Shown here one piece after another: positions 47,401 through 58,556 of a DNA stretch of 64,000 bases. The DNA is taken from NCBI GenBank assembly GCA_000697055.1, contig JNDT01001794.1:62001-126000 (forward strand), given 5' to 3'. How positions within the stretch are numbered: the first letter of the stretch is position 1; each line of letters starts with the position of its first letter. The notes under the pieces were generated by a model, which worked only from the letters and a program-made list of their open reading frames with translations, ran no database searches and was not told the origin of the DNA. Source of the DNA: Saksenaea vasiformis B4078. Lineage: Eukaryota > Mucoromycota > Mucoromycetes > Mucorales > Saksenaeaceae. A program made the position numbers and the translations under genes.

Positions 47401-47789
47401 TACGGTAAATATCAATACAAGTATTTTATCTGGAAAATGCTCGACTGGACATTATCGTGGTGTCCTCCTCTCATACTTTTTTGGCGTGGTTAGCGAGCGT
47501 TGATTTGCCCAAACTCAACTTTGATTGGGTGCTTTCAATCCGAATAGAAAGCGGAAGCACCATCAAACACGGAGATTCGTATGTTGGCGGGTGAACCAGT
47601 GATGGGAGCTTGTAATAATCATGTACCTCCTATTGGAAGAATATATACAAACGCTGAGCATAAGCGTTAACGGAAACATATCTCTTTTTTCCTGAGTTAC
47701 ACGACACTGTGTCAAAAACAAAACGGAGTCCAGAGACTGAGGAAAACGAAAACAATTATTTAATCAATTATCCCTTTTTCAACTTGTAA

Positions 47790-47980
47790 GGCCATTAGGC
47801 TCGCTTCGCCAGCCAATATCTTTGATCCGCTGCCTTTTGGTATCATTCGATTGCCTTGCTAATGTTGCTCTTTTCACAATAGTAAGTATCTCCAAGGTAG
47901 AATTGCGCACATGCATTCCTTTGATCCACTGTCTTTTGTTACCATTCAATTGCTCTGCTAATGTCGTTGTTTTCATAATA
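47790..47980 (-). pseudogene. Sel1-repeat fragment S5
   Basis: About two degraded repeats remain (ISKAIE.YQKAADQR-type sequence with internal stops). The preceding 3' flank at 47695-47790 matches those of S2 and S4. It is the oldest visible remnant of the tandem array. Confidence 0.65.
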
Positions 47981-48013
47981 TTAAAATTAAAAGTAAAAAA
48001 TAGGGATGATAAT

Positions 48014-49239
48014 TTAGTCGATGACAAATGCAAATGAGTGTGCAATCGCATTTTCCACAGACTTGTTGCCGTTTGTGATATAAGGCTGCAGTAGATCAGC
48101 CAATTCCTCCAACTTCCTATTCAAGCCATTATTCTTCAAGATCGTAATCGTCATAGCGTTTTGAAAGAGATTCATGATTTCTTGCAAGGAGGTCCGTATT
48201 TTTCCATTGCTGCTTGACAAACATTCATCTACTAGATTTCTGTCAAGCAAAGCATGATCACCATCTTTCAGCACATTGATTGCAACACTAGACAAAACTC
48301 GAGTAGCAGAATTGCGTCCACGGTCGAGATCAGCCAACGTAAAAAGGGAATATGGGTGGCACTGGTGAGCTCTGGTTATTGGGCCAGATGCACGACACAG
48401 GTAATACGTTGAAGGTACGTGGAATTTTGTTCGCAATTGTCGAAGCTGGCTCATGATATCACTTCTGGTAATAGATGTTGCATCAATGTTTTTGGCCAGT
48501 GCCAGCGCTTTGTCCACAGATTCTAGATCAAGGTAGATGCAGGTTGAGAGCAAATCCGTAATGTTGGACAACTTGAAGATTGTAGTGATGGCACCGACGC
48601 TAGGCTTTACCACTTGATCAAGATGCATCGCTGAGGTAACTAGTGCGTTGTGCGATAGTGTGCCAATTACTAACTTTGGTCCTTCATTGGTGTCAAGAGT
48701 GGTTGGCCACACGTCTGGATACCTTGTTTGAATGGGTGGCGGTAATGAAGTAGGAATGACAGATTACTTTCTAGTTCCAAATGGCTCACGGTGGGCATCT
48801 ACACCCTTTTTTCTGTCATATACCTCGATCGTATTGGCCATAATCGCAATACCAGTAGTGCCATCGCGGATGATTGAACCTGCAAGCAATTGAGCGGCGG
48901 CATATTTCATATGAGGATGAAACGTTCAATCGTGTTTAGTAGGTCGCACAACTCGTCAGATAAGTCTGTGTACCGGCGTCTTTGAAGAAGCTTTGCGTAT
49001 GGCGAGATCGAAAGGAGGGCTTTAATATGAACATTTGGTGGAATGTTGACATTGGCGCAGTGGGTACATATATCAGTTTCATCAAATTTCCGTTTCACTG
49101 GTAGTGTTTGTGCGACTGTTATATTATCGTCTGAGATGACTTTTTGAATGACAACGGGATGCGCAAGTGCATTATATTCTATGCCACTCGTGTTTACCAT
49201 TGAAAATGGTTGTAAGTTGAGGGTATCAAGGGTATACAT
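48014..49239 (-). CDS. Protein of unknown function with CxxCA/AKxL...ELCxLLN motif
   Basis: Exon pieces on the - strand run from 49239 (MYTLDTLNLQPFSMVNTSG...), through a 44-nt GT-AG intron (48938-48895 approximately), into RSIIRDGTTGIAIMANTIE, and on to a long last exon (48712-48014 plus upstream) that reads DVWPTTLDTNEGPKLVIGTL and ends SFAFVID. The junction before the last exon could not be resolved. The first exon contains DICTHCANVNIPPNVHIKAL and ISPYAKLLQRRRYTDLSDEL, shared with the fragment at 42433-42669, so this is a multi-copy family. The last exon is Leu/Ile-rich and helical with no known motif. A frame upstream (49484-49194) may be another exon. No function can be proposed. Confidence 0.5.
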
Positions 49240-49556
49240 TGTCTTTTTCTTGGATTGATTAGGCGGATGTCCAGAAGTTTTGTAGATATGAGATTGTTTT
49301 CCAAATCAAAAGATGACGAATAAATATGCAACGTTTCAACGGCCGCTGATGTTTTAAGAAATATGATTGATTGAAATGATCGCCGATGTACGAGTAGCAT
49401 AAACGCTTCTAAAGAGGACGCACTCGTTTTATTTAGAAGGGGTCGTTTGAAAGAAATGACGTGTGATGTGCGAACATGCAGCATTTACTAAACTTTCGGA
49501 CGTTCCGATGAGACACGACCATCCTCCTTATCTGTATCAACTTGTTGGCATGCATA

Positions 49557-50138
49557 TTAAGTCGCATTTTCACGGTTTCGTTGATAGTTTTCGGCAATGT
49601 TGGATGTAGGCTCTTTTAAAGTTGGTACAGATACTACTCGTGGGACTGTAACCATATTGCGATCGCTGTCTAGTTCATTATCTGTGAGCTGTTCGAGTAC
49701 TTTGTGCTGTTCACTACATGGAAACAAAACAAACAATGAGTGCATTGCCTCCCTTCAGTTTTCCTACTTGTTATATGTACTGTCAACTGGAACGTCTGTA
49801 CTAATTGATTCATCATGCACAGTAACATGTTCAGCAACCTCTTCAAGTGTTTCAAACTGAGAAGTACAGCTTGGACATAAATAATAAGTACATATTTTCA
49901 ATGTTGCTTGAGAAGAAGAGGTTTTATCTTGGGTGGGTCTGCCAATATAAAATCGCTTCAGGCACAAGTTATGTTGTTTCTTCACATGGCTTCGAAGTTT
50001 AGTTCGATTACAATATTCATCATCGTCTCTGCATAAATGGCAAGCTAACACAGAGCGGGTGATTCCAAATCCACTGCCATGCCTGTTGTTTGCATGATAA
50101 GATGAAAAGAGAAGTTGAGTACTGTTTTCCTTTATCAA
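49557..50138 (-). CDS. C2H2 zinc-finger protein, 5' end unresolved
   Basis: Two exons are supported: about 50138-49768 and 49713-49557, with a GT-AG intron in phase, about 176 residues. Two C2H2-like fingers are visible: CHLCRDDDEYCNRTKLRSHVKKQH (the first with a long Cys-His loop) and CPSCTSQFETLEEVAEHVTVH. The rest is polar. No in-frame ATG precedes the first finger in 50138-50200, so either a 5' exon lies further upstream or the gene is truncated by the T-rich repeat region that follows. It could be a transcription factor or a TE-derived DNA-binding protein; the setting among repeats favours caution. Confidence 0.55.
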
Positions 50139-50283
50139 GTGTTTTTTATCTTCTATTTTTATTTTATTTTATTTTTTTTTTTACTTGAGTCGCGTTTTAC
50201 TTGGTCGGCCTTCCCTTTTTTTCTCTTTTCATGTGTCCGCGTTTCTTTTACTTGGCCTCTTCTTTTTTTTTTTTAATTTTTTT

Positions 50284-50447
50284 CTTATTGGCCGGTAGCC
50301 TTTTCCTTATTGCCTGGTAGCCTTTTCCTTATTGCCTGGTAACCTTTTTCTTATTGGCCGGTAGCCTTTTTCTTATCACTGGTAGCCTTTTTTTTATTGG
50401 CCGATAGCCTTTTTCTTATTGCCTGCTAGCCTTTTTCTTATTAGCTG
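50284..50447. repeat. 22-bp minisatellite, about seven units
   Basis: Units of the form TTATTGGCCGGTAGCCTTTT with one or two further C/T repeat head to tail with substitutions (GGCCGGTAGCC, GCCTGGTAGCC, GGCCGATAGCC, GCCTGCTAGCC). The array follows a T-rich tract (50140-50280). Confidence 0.9.
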
Positions 50448-50558
50448 ATGCTAGGGGTCGGCGCGAACAGATACGACAATAATAGATATCCGTATTCGTT
50501 AGTCAAATAAAATGGATGTCCATATTTGTTCGATTATTCGAGTAGTGCAGCTTTATGC

Positions 50559-51151
50559 TGTAATTAACGAGATGTCATGTAAGCGAGAGGTTCAGTAGAG
50601 GAACATTACGTAGTTCGCAAATGCTTTAGTTAACGAGTGGCCGTTAAGTTATAGGATCAGTGAAGCAAAAAGGGAAAGGCATAATTCGGAAACGTAATCT
50701 AAGAGTGTAATATTTAAGTGACTTAAACAAAAGGGAGACGGCGTAACCTCCACTTTTTTCCTCTTTCTTATTTTAGCCCTTATACTCAACTGAAGTCATT
50801 GACTTGCATGAAGAACGACGACAGTCATATTCAACTCAAAAATGATGCATCAACACACCTCGACAGTCATACCGAGGTCAGAATTAAACTTCGACACAGC
50901 TCGACAGTCATACACGAGTCAGAATTAAAGTTCGACATACACTAGCGGTCATACTGCATTGACGAGTCAAGCAAGTCATGCCGCTTCAGAATAGTATTCC
51001 CTTTTCTTGCATTGATGAATTTTGTATAAATACCCCAACCTTTCATCAATAAATCGACAGGTTATTCAAAGCTTAAACACAAGCTATTCTAAGGCTATTA
51101 CGCCTCTCAAGCAATCTTCTCAAGGCTTTCTCTAAAGGTTTTCTTATTACA
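50559..51151. mobile_element. Candidate solo LTR (593 bp)
   Basis: The segment begins TGTAAT and ends ATTACA, a short inverted terminal pair with TG...CA ends. It contains TATAAATA at 51025-51032 and AATAAA at 51048-51053, in the order promoter then poly(A) signal. The flanking 5-mers (TATGC and CCTGC) match only at three positions, so the boundaries are uncertain; an alternative right end lies near 51515 before a TGGTGCTCACAC stretch that could be a primer-binding site. No gag or pol sequence is present. Confidence 0.3.
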
Positions 51152-51639
51152 CCTGCCTATTCGCTACACCTCCGTTGGTCACTCTCAAAAGAAACCACCG
51201 TTAACCCGAATCTTTTGATTCTCCTTTTTTTTTATCCTTTTCTTTTCTCTTTTCTTATCTTTTCTTTTATTTTTACCGAGATCTTATTTCTCCCGATCCA
51301 ACTCGCTGATAACCAGAGTAATACTTATACCTCACACATACATTCCTATTTGACAATCCAACACGAGATCACAGGTAATCTTAAACACGATCTAACTAAC
51401 AATCGGATTCCTTTATCAAATAGAATCTCGCAAGTCTTGTCTATCGACGACTTCACCCCTATTTATCTTCTCTGATAAATATCTTAGTCTTGGTGTTTGA
51501 CTAAAAACCACACCTGGTGCTCACACTTAACGGAATCTGAATATCTGAAGTCTATCCAAAATTTGAATCCCTTTTAATCCGAAACTTGAATAATTGAACT
51601 TCTCCGGTAAAATAACAGCGTTCACAACGGGTACATCGA

Positions 51640-51860
51640 TCGACAACATCATCCGCCAAAATTGACTGAGTCATTGGGAATGCTAGGTAAAAAGGTCATT
51701 TTGTCTTGTTACATTATATAATAATGTCTCGTTTGAACTGTAGAAACTCGTCGAGAGTGAAAAAAGAAACGTTTTAGCGCCTATCACCCTTTTATCCACA
51801 TGAGTTCTCGGGACTGCTCCGTTTAAATCCCACAAGGTCTATGTTAAGCTCAGTATATCA
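51640..51860 (-). pseudogene. 5' fragment of a MACPF-like/Sel1 gene (S3): promoter, exon 1, intron 1, start of exon 2
   Basis: It aligns with 45850-46075 and 6440-6670. The TATA-like ATAAAAGG (51795-51788) and the intron donor AATGTAACAAG are kept. The start codon position reads ACG, the intron acceptor reads GA for AG, and exon 2 breaks after about 15 codons with a one-base loss. No other exons follow. This is an isolated 5' fragment about 6 kb from the intact gene. Confidence 0.75.
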
Positions 51861-51876
51861 ACTATTAGCTACTGCT

Positions 51877-52130
51877 TTCTGGACAAATTTCTACGCTACT
51901 CTAAACAACTTTTGCATCCAGAAAGAACCAATCTTGCGCTGAAAAGAAGTGAGCGTACGCAGTTAATATACCAATTATGGCAGAAAGACCGTACATTACT
52001 TACATGAAGTTTGTCCTCCCGCGGACGCAAGGTTTATTGGAATGGCGTAGAACATATTTCATGACTAGTAAAATGAAACGAATGGTGGTATATTTTACTT
52101 ACCCCTAAGGTATACTGCCGCTCGTGCCTG
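51877..52130. repeat. Dispersed non-coding repeat, copy C (weak)
   Basis: The start (GACAAATTTCTACGCTACTCTA) matches 3397-3420 well, and the part near 52060-52120 resembles 11800-11850. As at 6.7 kb, it lies directly upstream of a MACPF-like/Sel1 5' region, suggesting it was once that gene's distal promoter. Confidence 0.4.
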
Positions 52131-53205
52131 AGACATATCTCTTTTGTATTTTATAAAGACAGGACGTTAATGATCGGTGCTCGTTGCCTCAAAGATCATA
52201 ATCTGAATTCGTGCTCAGATATACTGGAGTCATACAGTTGCATGACGTTTTCATCACTTCTACGGCTACATGTTTCGTTTACCAGATTATTTGCCATACG
52301 TTGGATTGACAAAGAAGGCGAAGAAATGTATTAAAAAAACAAAACTTAGTATTCCCCTTAAGTACACGTTACTTCCTGTCACCCGGAACATAACTTTTGC
52401 GTGAGACGATAGGACTCTATCACCGACACGATTTTTACATGAGTCAACGGAATCCCTGCTTATGACATACCGCTTGCATGACATAACAAAATTCGATCAC
52501 TGATACACCTTTTGCAAGAGACAAAAGATCCCTATTTGCAACACAAAGCAATCGACATGAACGCAACATGAAAGAGTATGACACGCAAATCATAGTGTTG
52601 AATAAACGTGGAAGGCCATTCTTCAAAACGCAGACCTCATCTGGAGGATCTCAATCAAAATATCACCGATGTGTCCCGGCAGACCAATCACATCCAGATA
52701 TTGATGGTGTCCATTCACACTGTCATTCCATCTGCCTTTGCACAACAATGCCATAGTCAGTCAAACTGTCTCTTTAGGTGTCCTTCATCTCTAAACGCAA
52801 GTCGATTATTATTAATGAAACTATCAAAGGGTTATTATTGACCGTTCCATCGAGATAGATACACAGTAATCACTGTCAAGTAGTTGCATCTTCGATATGA
52901 AGCAATGGATAAAGCCACTGTAAAGATTATGCGTTGCACCATCCTCTGCAAACTGACGATTGCTGCCGACCTAGGCTCCTATTAGCAATACTAAAAGGTC
53001 AGGAGCTTCTATTGAAAAATAATTATCATTATGATATGAAATAGAATCATCTTTGCTATCCACGCATCTCTTTCACAGAGACAAGCTCGTCGTAAGTCCA
53101 ACGTGGAATGTGACTCGGAGATGCAACTCCCGAGAGCGGATGTCGAATTGAACCAATGAAGACGGTGTGAGGAAGAAGCACGAACGTGCATACAGTTCTC
53201 TTTCT
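52131..53205. other. Intergenic, upstream of EXO84
   Basis: No gene is supported; short frames on both strands lack motifs. The last 100-150 bp probably form the EXO84 promoter. Confidence 0.45.
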
Positions 53206-56165
53206 ATGAATCCAGCTAGTGCTCTACGAAAAAAGGCGACAGGGGTTGATGCGTTTAGGAGAAAAGACAAAGATAAAGAACGATATGGAAAAGGAACCCC
53301 GTATGCAATGGCAACGTCATCCAGTAATTTATCGCCACCCATGACGATGCAAGCGAGATCGCGTGTTTCGGGAAACTTTCCGACAGCTACTGGACCAATG
53401 ACATTAGATATTCATCGTTTCGCAGACGACAACTGGCAGCCCGAGGAGTGTATGTCTAAGTTATCATTTTCTGAGTCGATGGCACTTATGCTTTTCCCGA
53501 GCCAGATGTCCGACGAGCGCTCGCTGATGCCAACGAAGAATCTATTCGTGGATTCCATAGATCGCTTGTAGATGCAAAACATGTTGTAGGCGGTGATTTA
53601 CAACGCAATGTCTACCGGAATTATACGGAATTCGTAACGATTTCTAAAGAAGTCTCCAATTTGGACAGTGATGTGTTACACCTCAAAGGTTACTTGAATG
53701 AGCTGCGAAGCATTTGGGAGGGGATTTCTACATCTGTAGGAGCCTCCGACGAGGTAGTTCCATCGAGTAAGGCTTATAATAGAACAATGCGACCACGGGA
53801 TCGTTAATTGATTGTTTTTTTTTTATGCAGATGCAACTGGCCTCCATAGGTCGATCCTTCCGCATCGCAGACGAAGCGAATTTATGGCAACAGATATGCA
53901 AAGTATCTACCGAGCACAGATCATGGATCTTTGGGAAAATGTGGAAGGATCACAGGTGAAGGCAGTAAAAGGGGTGGATTTTTTCTTTACCGTGTTATCG
54001 ATCGTAGAGATTCGTGACTTATGCACCCCATCGACATATCATTCGAGAATGCGTCAACTTTTTCGAATTGAACCCACAGACACTTCAGCCTCGACAAGCG
54101 ATCCATTTCATTTTGTTAAATGACTGTCTCCTCGTGGCATCCCAAAAAAGACGCTCCATGTCAAACACGTACAGATTAGTGGCTGATCATTGCTGGAGTT
54201 TGCAGGATATGACAATCGTTGATATCAGAGACTCAGCCGGTTTGTAGGAAAAAGCGTGATTACGGAAGAACTGATCAATGGTTCCGAGTAGAGCTAACCA
54301 ATGCTTTCAAGATCGTGATATACCCTCAAACATTTTTATACCGATCGGAACAGCCGGAGGATAAGTATGGATTGATGCATGCATATCGTTTGGTGATGAA
54401 TGAAAATGAGGATCAGCAGCAAGAGCTGCTACCTCCAGGTGAGTAAATATTATTCTTTTTGTTTTCCTATATTATGACAAGCAAATTCTCTAATGTTACG
54501 TTGATGAAGTTTCCCAGGCAAGTTCCATTTCCTTTCATTCCTACAGATACTGATGAACGCTACTTTGCTACAGAACACAACTTCAGAAAACAGTGCCAGA
54601 CAAGCTACTGATGTCAACCTCAGTCCCGCTGATCAGAAATGGCTGACGGAGTTGTCAGACGAGTTAGAAGTGATGATTGCACTCCGAGAATTTGAAGAGG
54701 CTGTAAGCAGCATCGAAAAAGGTACACTGGTGACATGTGCCTGCATGTGTTATAATGTGGTTGATACTTTGTTTATCACAGCACGGACGTTATTTGCTAC
54801 ATGTCATACGGACGCCCCTTTCTTGCGTGAAGCTCAAGCAGGTGTGAAGAAATACACAGACTCGTTATGCACCATGATAAGTCATGACCTCGGAAATACG
54901 CTATTAACCAAGCTGCAATTCCAACGATTTGTGGGATGGTTATTACGATTGGACAAAGGGAAACAGGTACTAGATTCACGGGACATGCATCCATCCCGTA
55001 CTGATAATGGCATAGGCGCGGGAAGTGTTCTTAGCGACGCGATCACTGATTATTAAAAAGAGGATAAGGAAAATAACATATGTCCTAAAAAATGGCTTAC
55101 TGATCAACTCACAGACAGCTGGTGTTCGAAGGCGATATCCCTACATACATCAGTGAACTTGCACTTGTTGTGTTCACACTGATACGAAACACATGTGGAT
55201 GGTATCGTGACTCATTCAAACAGAATGATATGGCCTCTGGCTTTGTTACATGGGTGAAGGAACAAACAGAGATTTATGCCGAGATCTACAAGCGACAAGT
55301 CTTCAATAACAATCAAATTGACTGCCAACTTATTGCCGATTGTTTCAAGTCGACATTAGAACAATGTGCCATAGTAAGCTTTTGACGAATGATGAATGTA
55401 TGCTAAAGATGACGTTTTTAGCTACGCAAAGTGGGACTTGACCTTAAATTTCTACTAGAGGATTTGTTTCAAGAAAATATCAAGACAACAATTCTTACAT
55501 ATGAAGCTCGAAACAAAGAGAAAGTGGAGAAGTTCGCATTATCAGATAACTTCGCCGTTGTTTCCAGTCAAAGCTTGGGTAAAATGACTCAGATTGCACA
55601 TCAACGGAATGATCTTATCAGTTTGAACAAGGCCCTAACGTTAAGGTGACATCGAGTGTTGTGAGCTTTTATAATCTGCTCATGAAATTTGTAAACGACA
55701 TCTGTCTTATTGCGAAGCTCCAGGTAAGACGATTCCAAGACATGCATGATCCTCTTCTGTATTAGTACTTACTTTTTTCAATACAGCTGTACGATACTGT
55801 TGTCGGGAGTGTCTCAAGGCTATCTGAACACTATCTTCAGACCATGATAAATCAATCACGCGAAAGAGGATCTTCCAGGGATGAGGTAATAGCAGAACCA
55901 TGAACGATCCATGATGTTGGTATTAACTATATCTGTAGCACACTGCTGCTTTAAATTTGGCTTTTGTTCTAGATAATATTGTGCCGCGAGTTTCGTCGCA
56001 GCTCGATGTAAGATTCCGTTGACGATGTCAAAAGGGTATATAACGATATTCTTTTAGTATCATTTTGATCGTCCAATACCTGAGCTTGATTCTCTCCGTG
56101 CGAGATTAAGATGTAAGATGCAAAGGGTTAACAACTGTGATCTAAAGCATAGCTATCCATTTTGA
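53206..56165 (+). CDS. EXO84: Exocyst complex component EXO84, with coding discontinuities
   Basis: EXO84 is an exocyst subunit that tethers secretory vesicles at growth sites. Order of conserved parts: FADDNWQPEEYVRRALADANEE, VGGDLQRNVYRNYTEFVTISKEVSNLDSDV (coiled coil), RHIIRECVNFFELN, a PH-like fold (AIHFILLNDCLLVAS, QWFRVELTNAFKIVIYP), DQKWLTELSDELEVMIALREFEEAV, VFLATRSLIIKKRI, QLVFEGDIPTYISELALVVFTLI, YHFDRPIPELDSLRARLR. Good exons include 53206-53449, 53506-53766, 53831-53955 and 54008 onward. Three breaks remain: a frame change near 54243, a non-GT donor (GA) after 55065 where conservation requires splicing, and a frame change near 55640. Either sequence errors or recent decay could explain them. 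The ATG at 53206 is the first in frame. Confidence 0.85.
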
Positions 56166-58556
56166 CATAGTAATTGCTCAACGAGGTTCAAAGTAAAACG
56201 CGAATTAAAAAAATTGTTGCACATTATCAAGAGAAACAAAGGAAAAAAAGAGACATGGTTACAAAAAGATCGTTTGCTTGCGGTATAGAGACGGATAATA
56301 GTTATGTTCTGAATACTGCTTTGGTTTCAAAAGCGGTATATCGTTCAACGTGCTATTTGGGGTATACGTCGACTGTCGTAATGCCCATCCTATACAATTG
56401 TGTTCCATAACAGGAAAGATCGAGGATTAATTGTGTTTCCATATACAGTGAACTTCTCCACTGGAACACCAACTGAAATCTTATCATCTATAATTTAGAC
56501 TTATCACCGAGTTCAGTACAACAAGGTAGCACACCGTCATCACAGTAATTGATCCATTCCATAATCCACACCTAATACCGAGAAGAACGTTCACTAATCC
56601 TTATTTCCGATAAAAGACTGAAGCATATAAATAGGCAGACAATCTAATTGAAATAAAGACATCCAACAGTCTCAAAGGATTCTATCCGTCTACTATCTCA
56701 ATAACTTACCCATACAACACTATTGAAGTATCAGCCATGATTTTGAAATCCGAGTGTACCATACGTACAGAAATTCTTCGACGTGACTTTCCGCGCAGAG
56801 GCCATCGCCAGAACTGGCGGAGCCAAACGCTTTCCGTTTAAATGCCTAAAACTTTAACTGATACAAGTGGGTTAGGGCTTGTGTGGTGTATGTACTGTGA
56901 CTTGTATCGCGGAACGTCGATCATCACGGGCTGCACTTTTATCGATTTTCTCATCCTTATGCTATTTTCTCTTTGATGTTTGTCTCTTCTTAACGATCTT
57001 TGGCATTTTGGAGCTAATCAATGACAATAAAAGCAAGGTTCTAGTCACCTGTGAAAAGGAAAGCTGGAATCATCGTCGCCGTTGGATATGATAGGTAGAG
57101 CGAAGTCAGTCGCCAGTTCCCACCCCCGAGTGTGTATAAACATTGTAGTCGTATCTTGAGTAGTTGGTCAGTCAGAAAATGAAGCAATCAAATAAACGTA
57201 GGTTCGATATACTTCATGCTCATCATAAGACCAGAGATAATACGTAGAGGCCATATTCAGAAAATGAATAGAAGATAAACCAGCAGGTGTAGGTGGAAAG
57301 GTGAAACTCGCGAATGGACGCTGAGGGACTAGCTGGGACGACACCATACTAGTTATTCCACGCCCACCACTCGGAGCATACTCTGGGCGTACCATGAGCA
57401 GTCCTTAAAAAAAGAAGGAAAAAAGGGAAGGGGAAGAATCAGCATGCACGGTTAAAATTTGTATCGGATTTTCTATTTGCGTCCCCGACTTCAGTCCCCA
57501 GCCAAATGGGGCACTCCGCCAAACTAAGCTTTCCAAGCTTTTGACCTGCCAATTTTTTTTCCTCTCGAGACGTTTCTGTTCGCTTTTTGTATTGTATCCC
57601 ATCAGATAACGTGGTTGTTGTCTCTCTGCAATTGCGTACTTCAGTCTTTGAATTTTTATGTCCCTGATTGATTTGCTTATAGCTGATGTGCATTACTGCG
57701 TTTAACGGCCAGGTTTCTTAAGGAACGTTTGACAACTGACTTCAGCTGACAATCAATTCGACGTTGAATCCAGACAAAAAGGGCGTTTCAGCATTAAACA
57801 CTAATCGGAAGACGTACGTAAGAAACCGCCGTCCCTAGAAACCTTAACGCGATTGCGCTAGAAGTATCTCATTTCCTTCTTCGAATAAAACTTACAAGCG
57901 TACCAATGAACATCGTTTTCTTCAATCACATCATCTCTAGCCTGCTTCCGATTCACCAGAGATGAAATGTCAGGTAGAAAAGTGAAGGAGATAACAGTAA
58001 CGACGCCATTATTCGCTGGCGGGGCTTCAAATGTGGGGACCTCTAGGGACTTTCGGGGACTTGCCCAAAAGATAAAGTAGCACTATTATTGATGCCTCTC
58101 TTCTGGTATGTTCATTCTTCTTACAGCTTTTGCCTTTGTCTGTTTTTCCACTTCTTTTATATCCTACTTATGTGCATGTTATTGCGTACTTTACGTTATC
58201 TGGATGGCGTACGGCAATAACCAGGTACTCCAGCTGCATGGTTCTTGCTGGGTTTCAATAAAACCTAAAACGAAACTGGCCAATCAAAAGTTAGATCTAG
58301 TAGGTTCCATAGCCCAGACCAACGGATGTGGACCTATCCGAACGAAGAGCGATCACCGTTTGAAATCAGCACCATGACAACTTCGATGACGCGTCTATTT
58401 GGTTACCAAGCACAACATATAATTAAACATAGACGATAGTGATTGCTCAAGGAGAAATTAGCGATCTTAAAACGGAGAGGACTTGCTGCGGAAAGTTCAA
58501 GAACAACAAACATCTCGTGTAACCATTTGCGCTTCTTCCCTTTTTCTCACCAAAAT
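56166..58556. other. 2.4-kb intergenic region, no recognised gene
   Basis: A - strand frame at 57168-57395 (MVRPEYAPSGGRGITSMVSS...) and a + strand hydrophobic frame at 58108-58377 are open but not supported by motifs or splice structure. TACAGTGAACTTCTCC at 56447 resembles a mariner terminal repeat without a partner. Confidence 0.4.

Noticed and set aside
56447..56475. Possible mariner TIR (TACAGTGAACTTCTCC)
   Set aside because: No inverted partner was found downstream.
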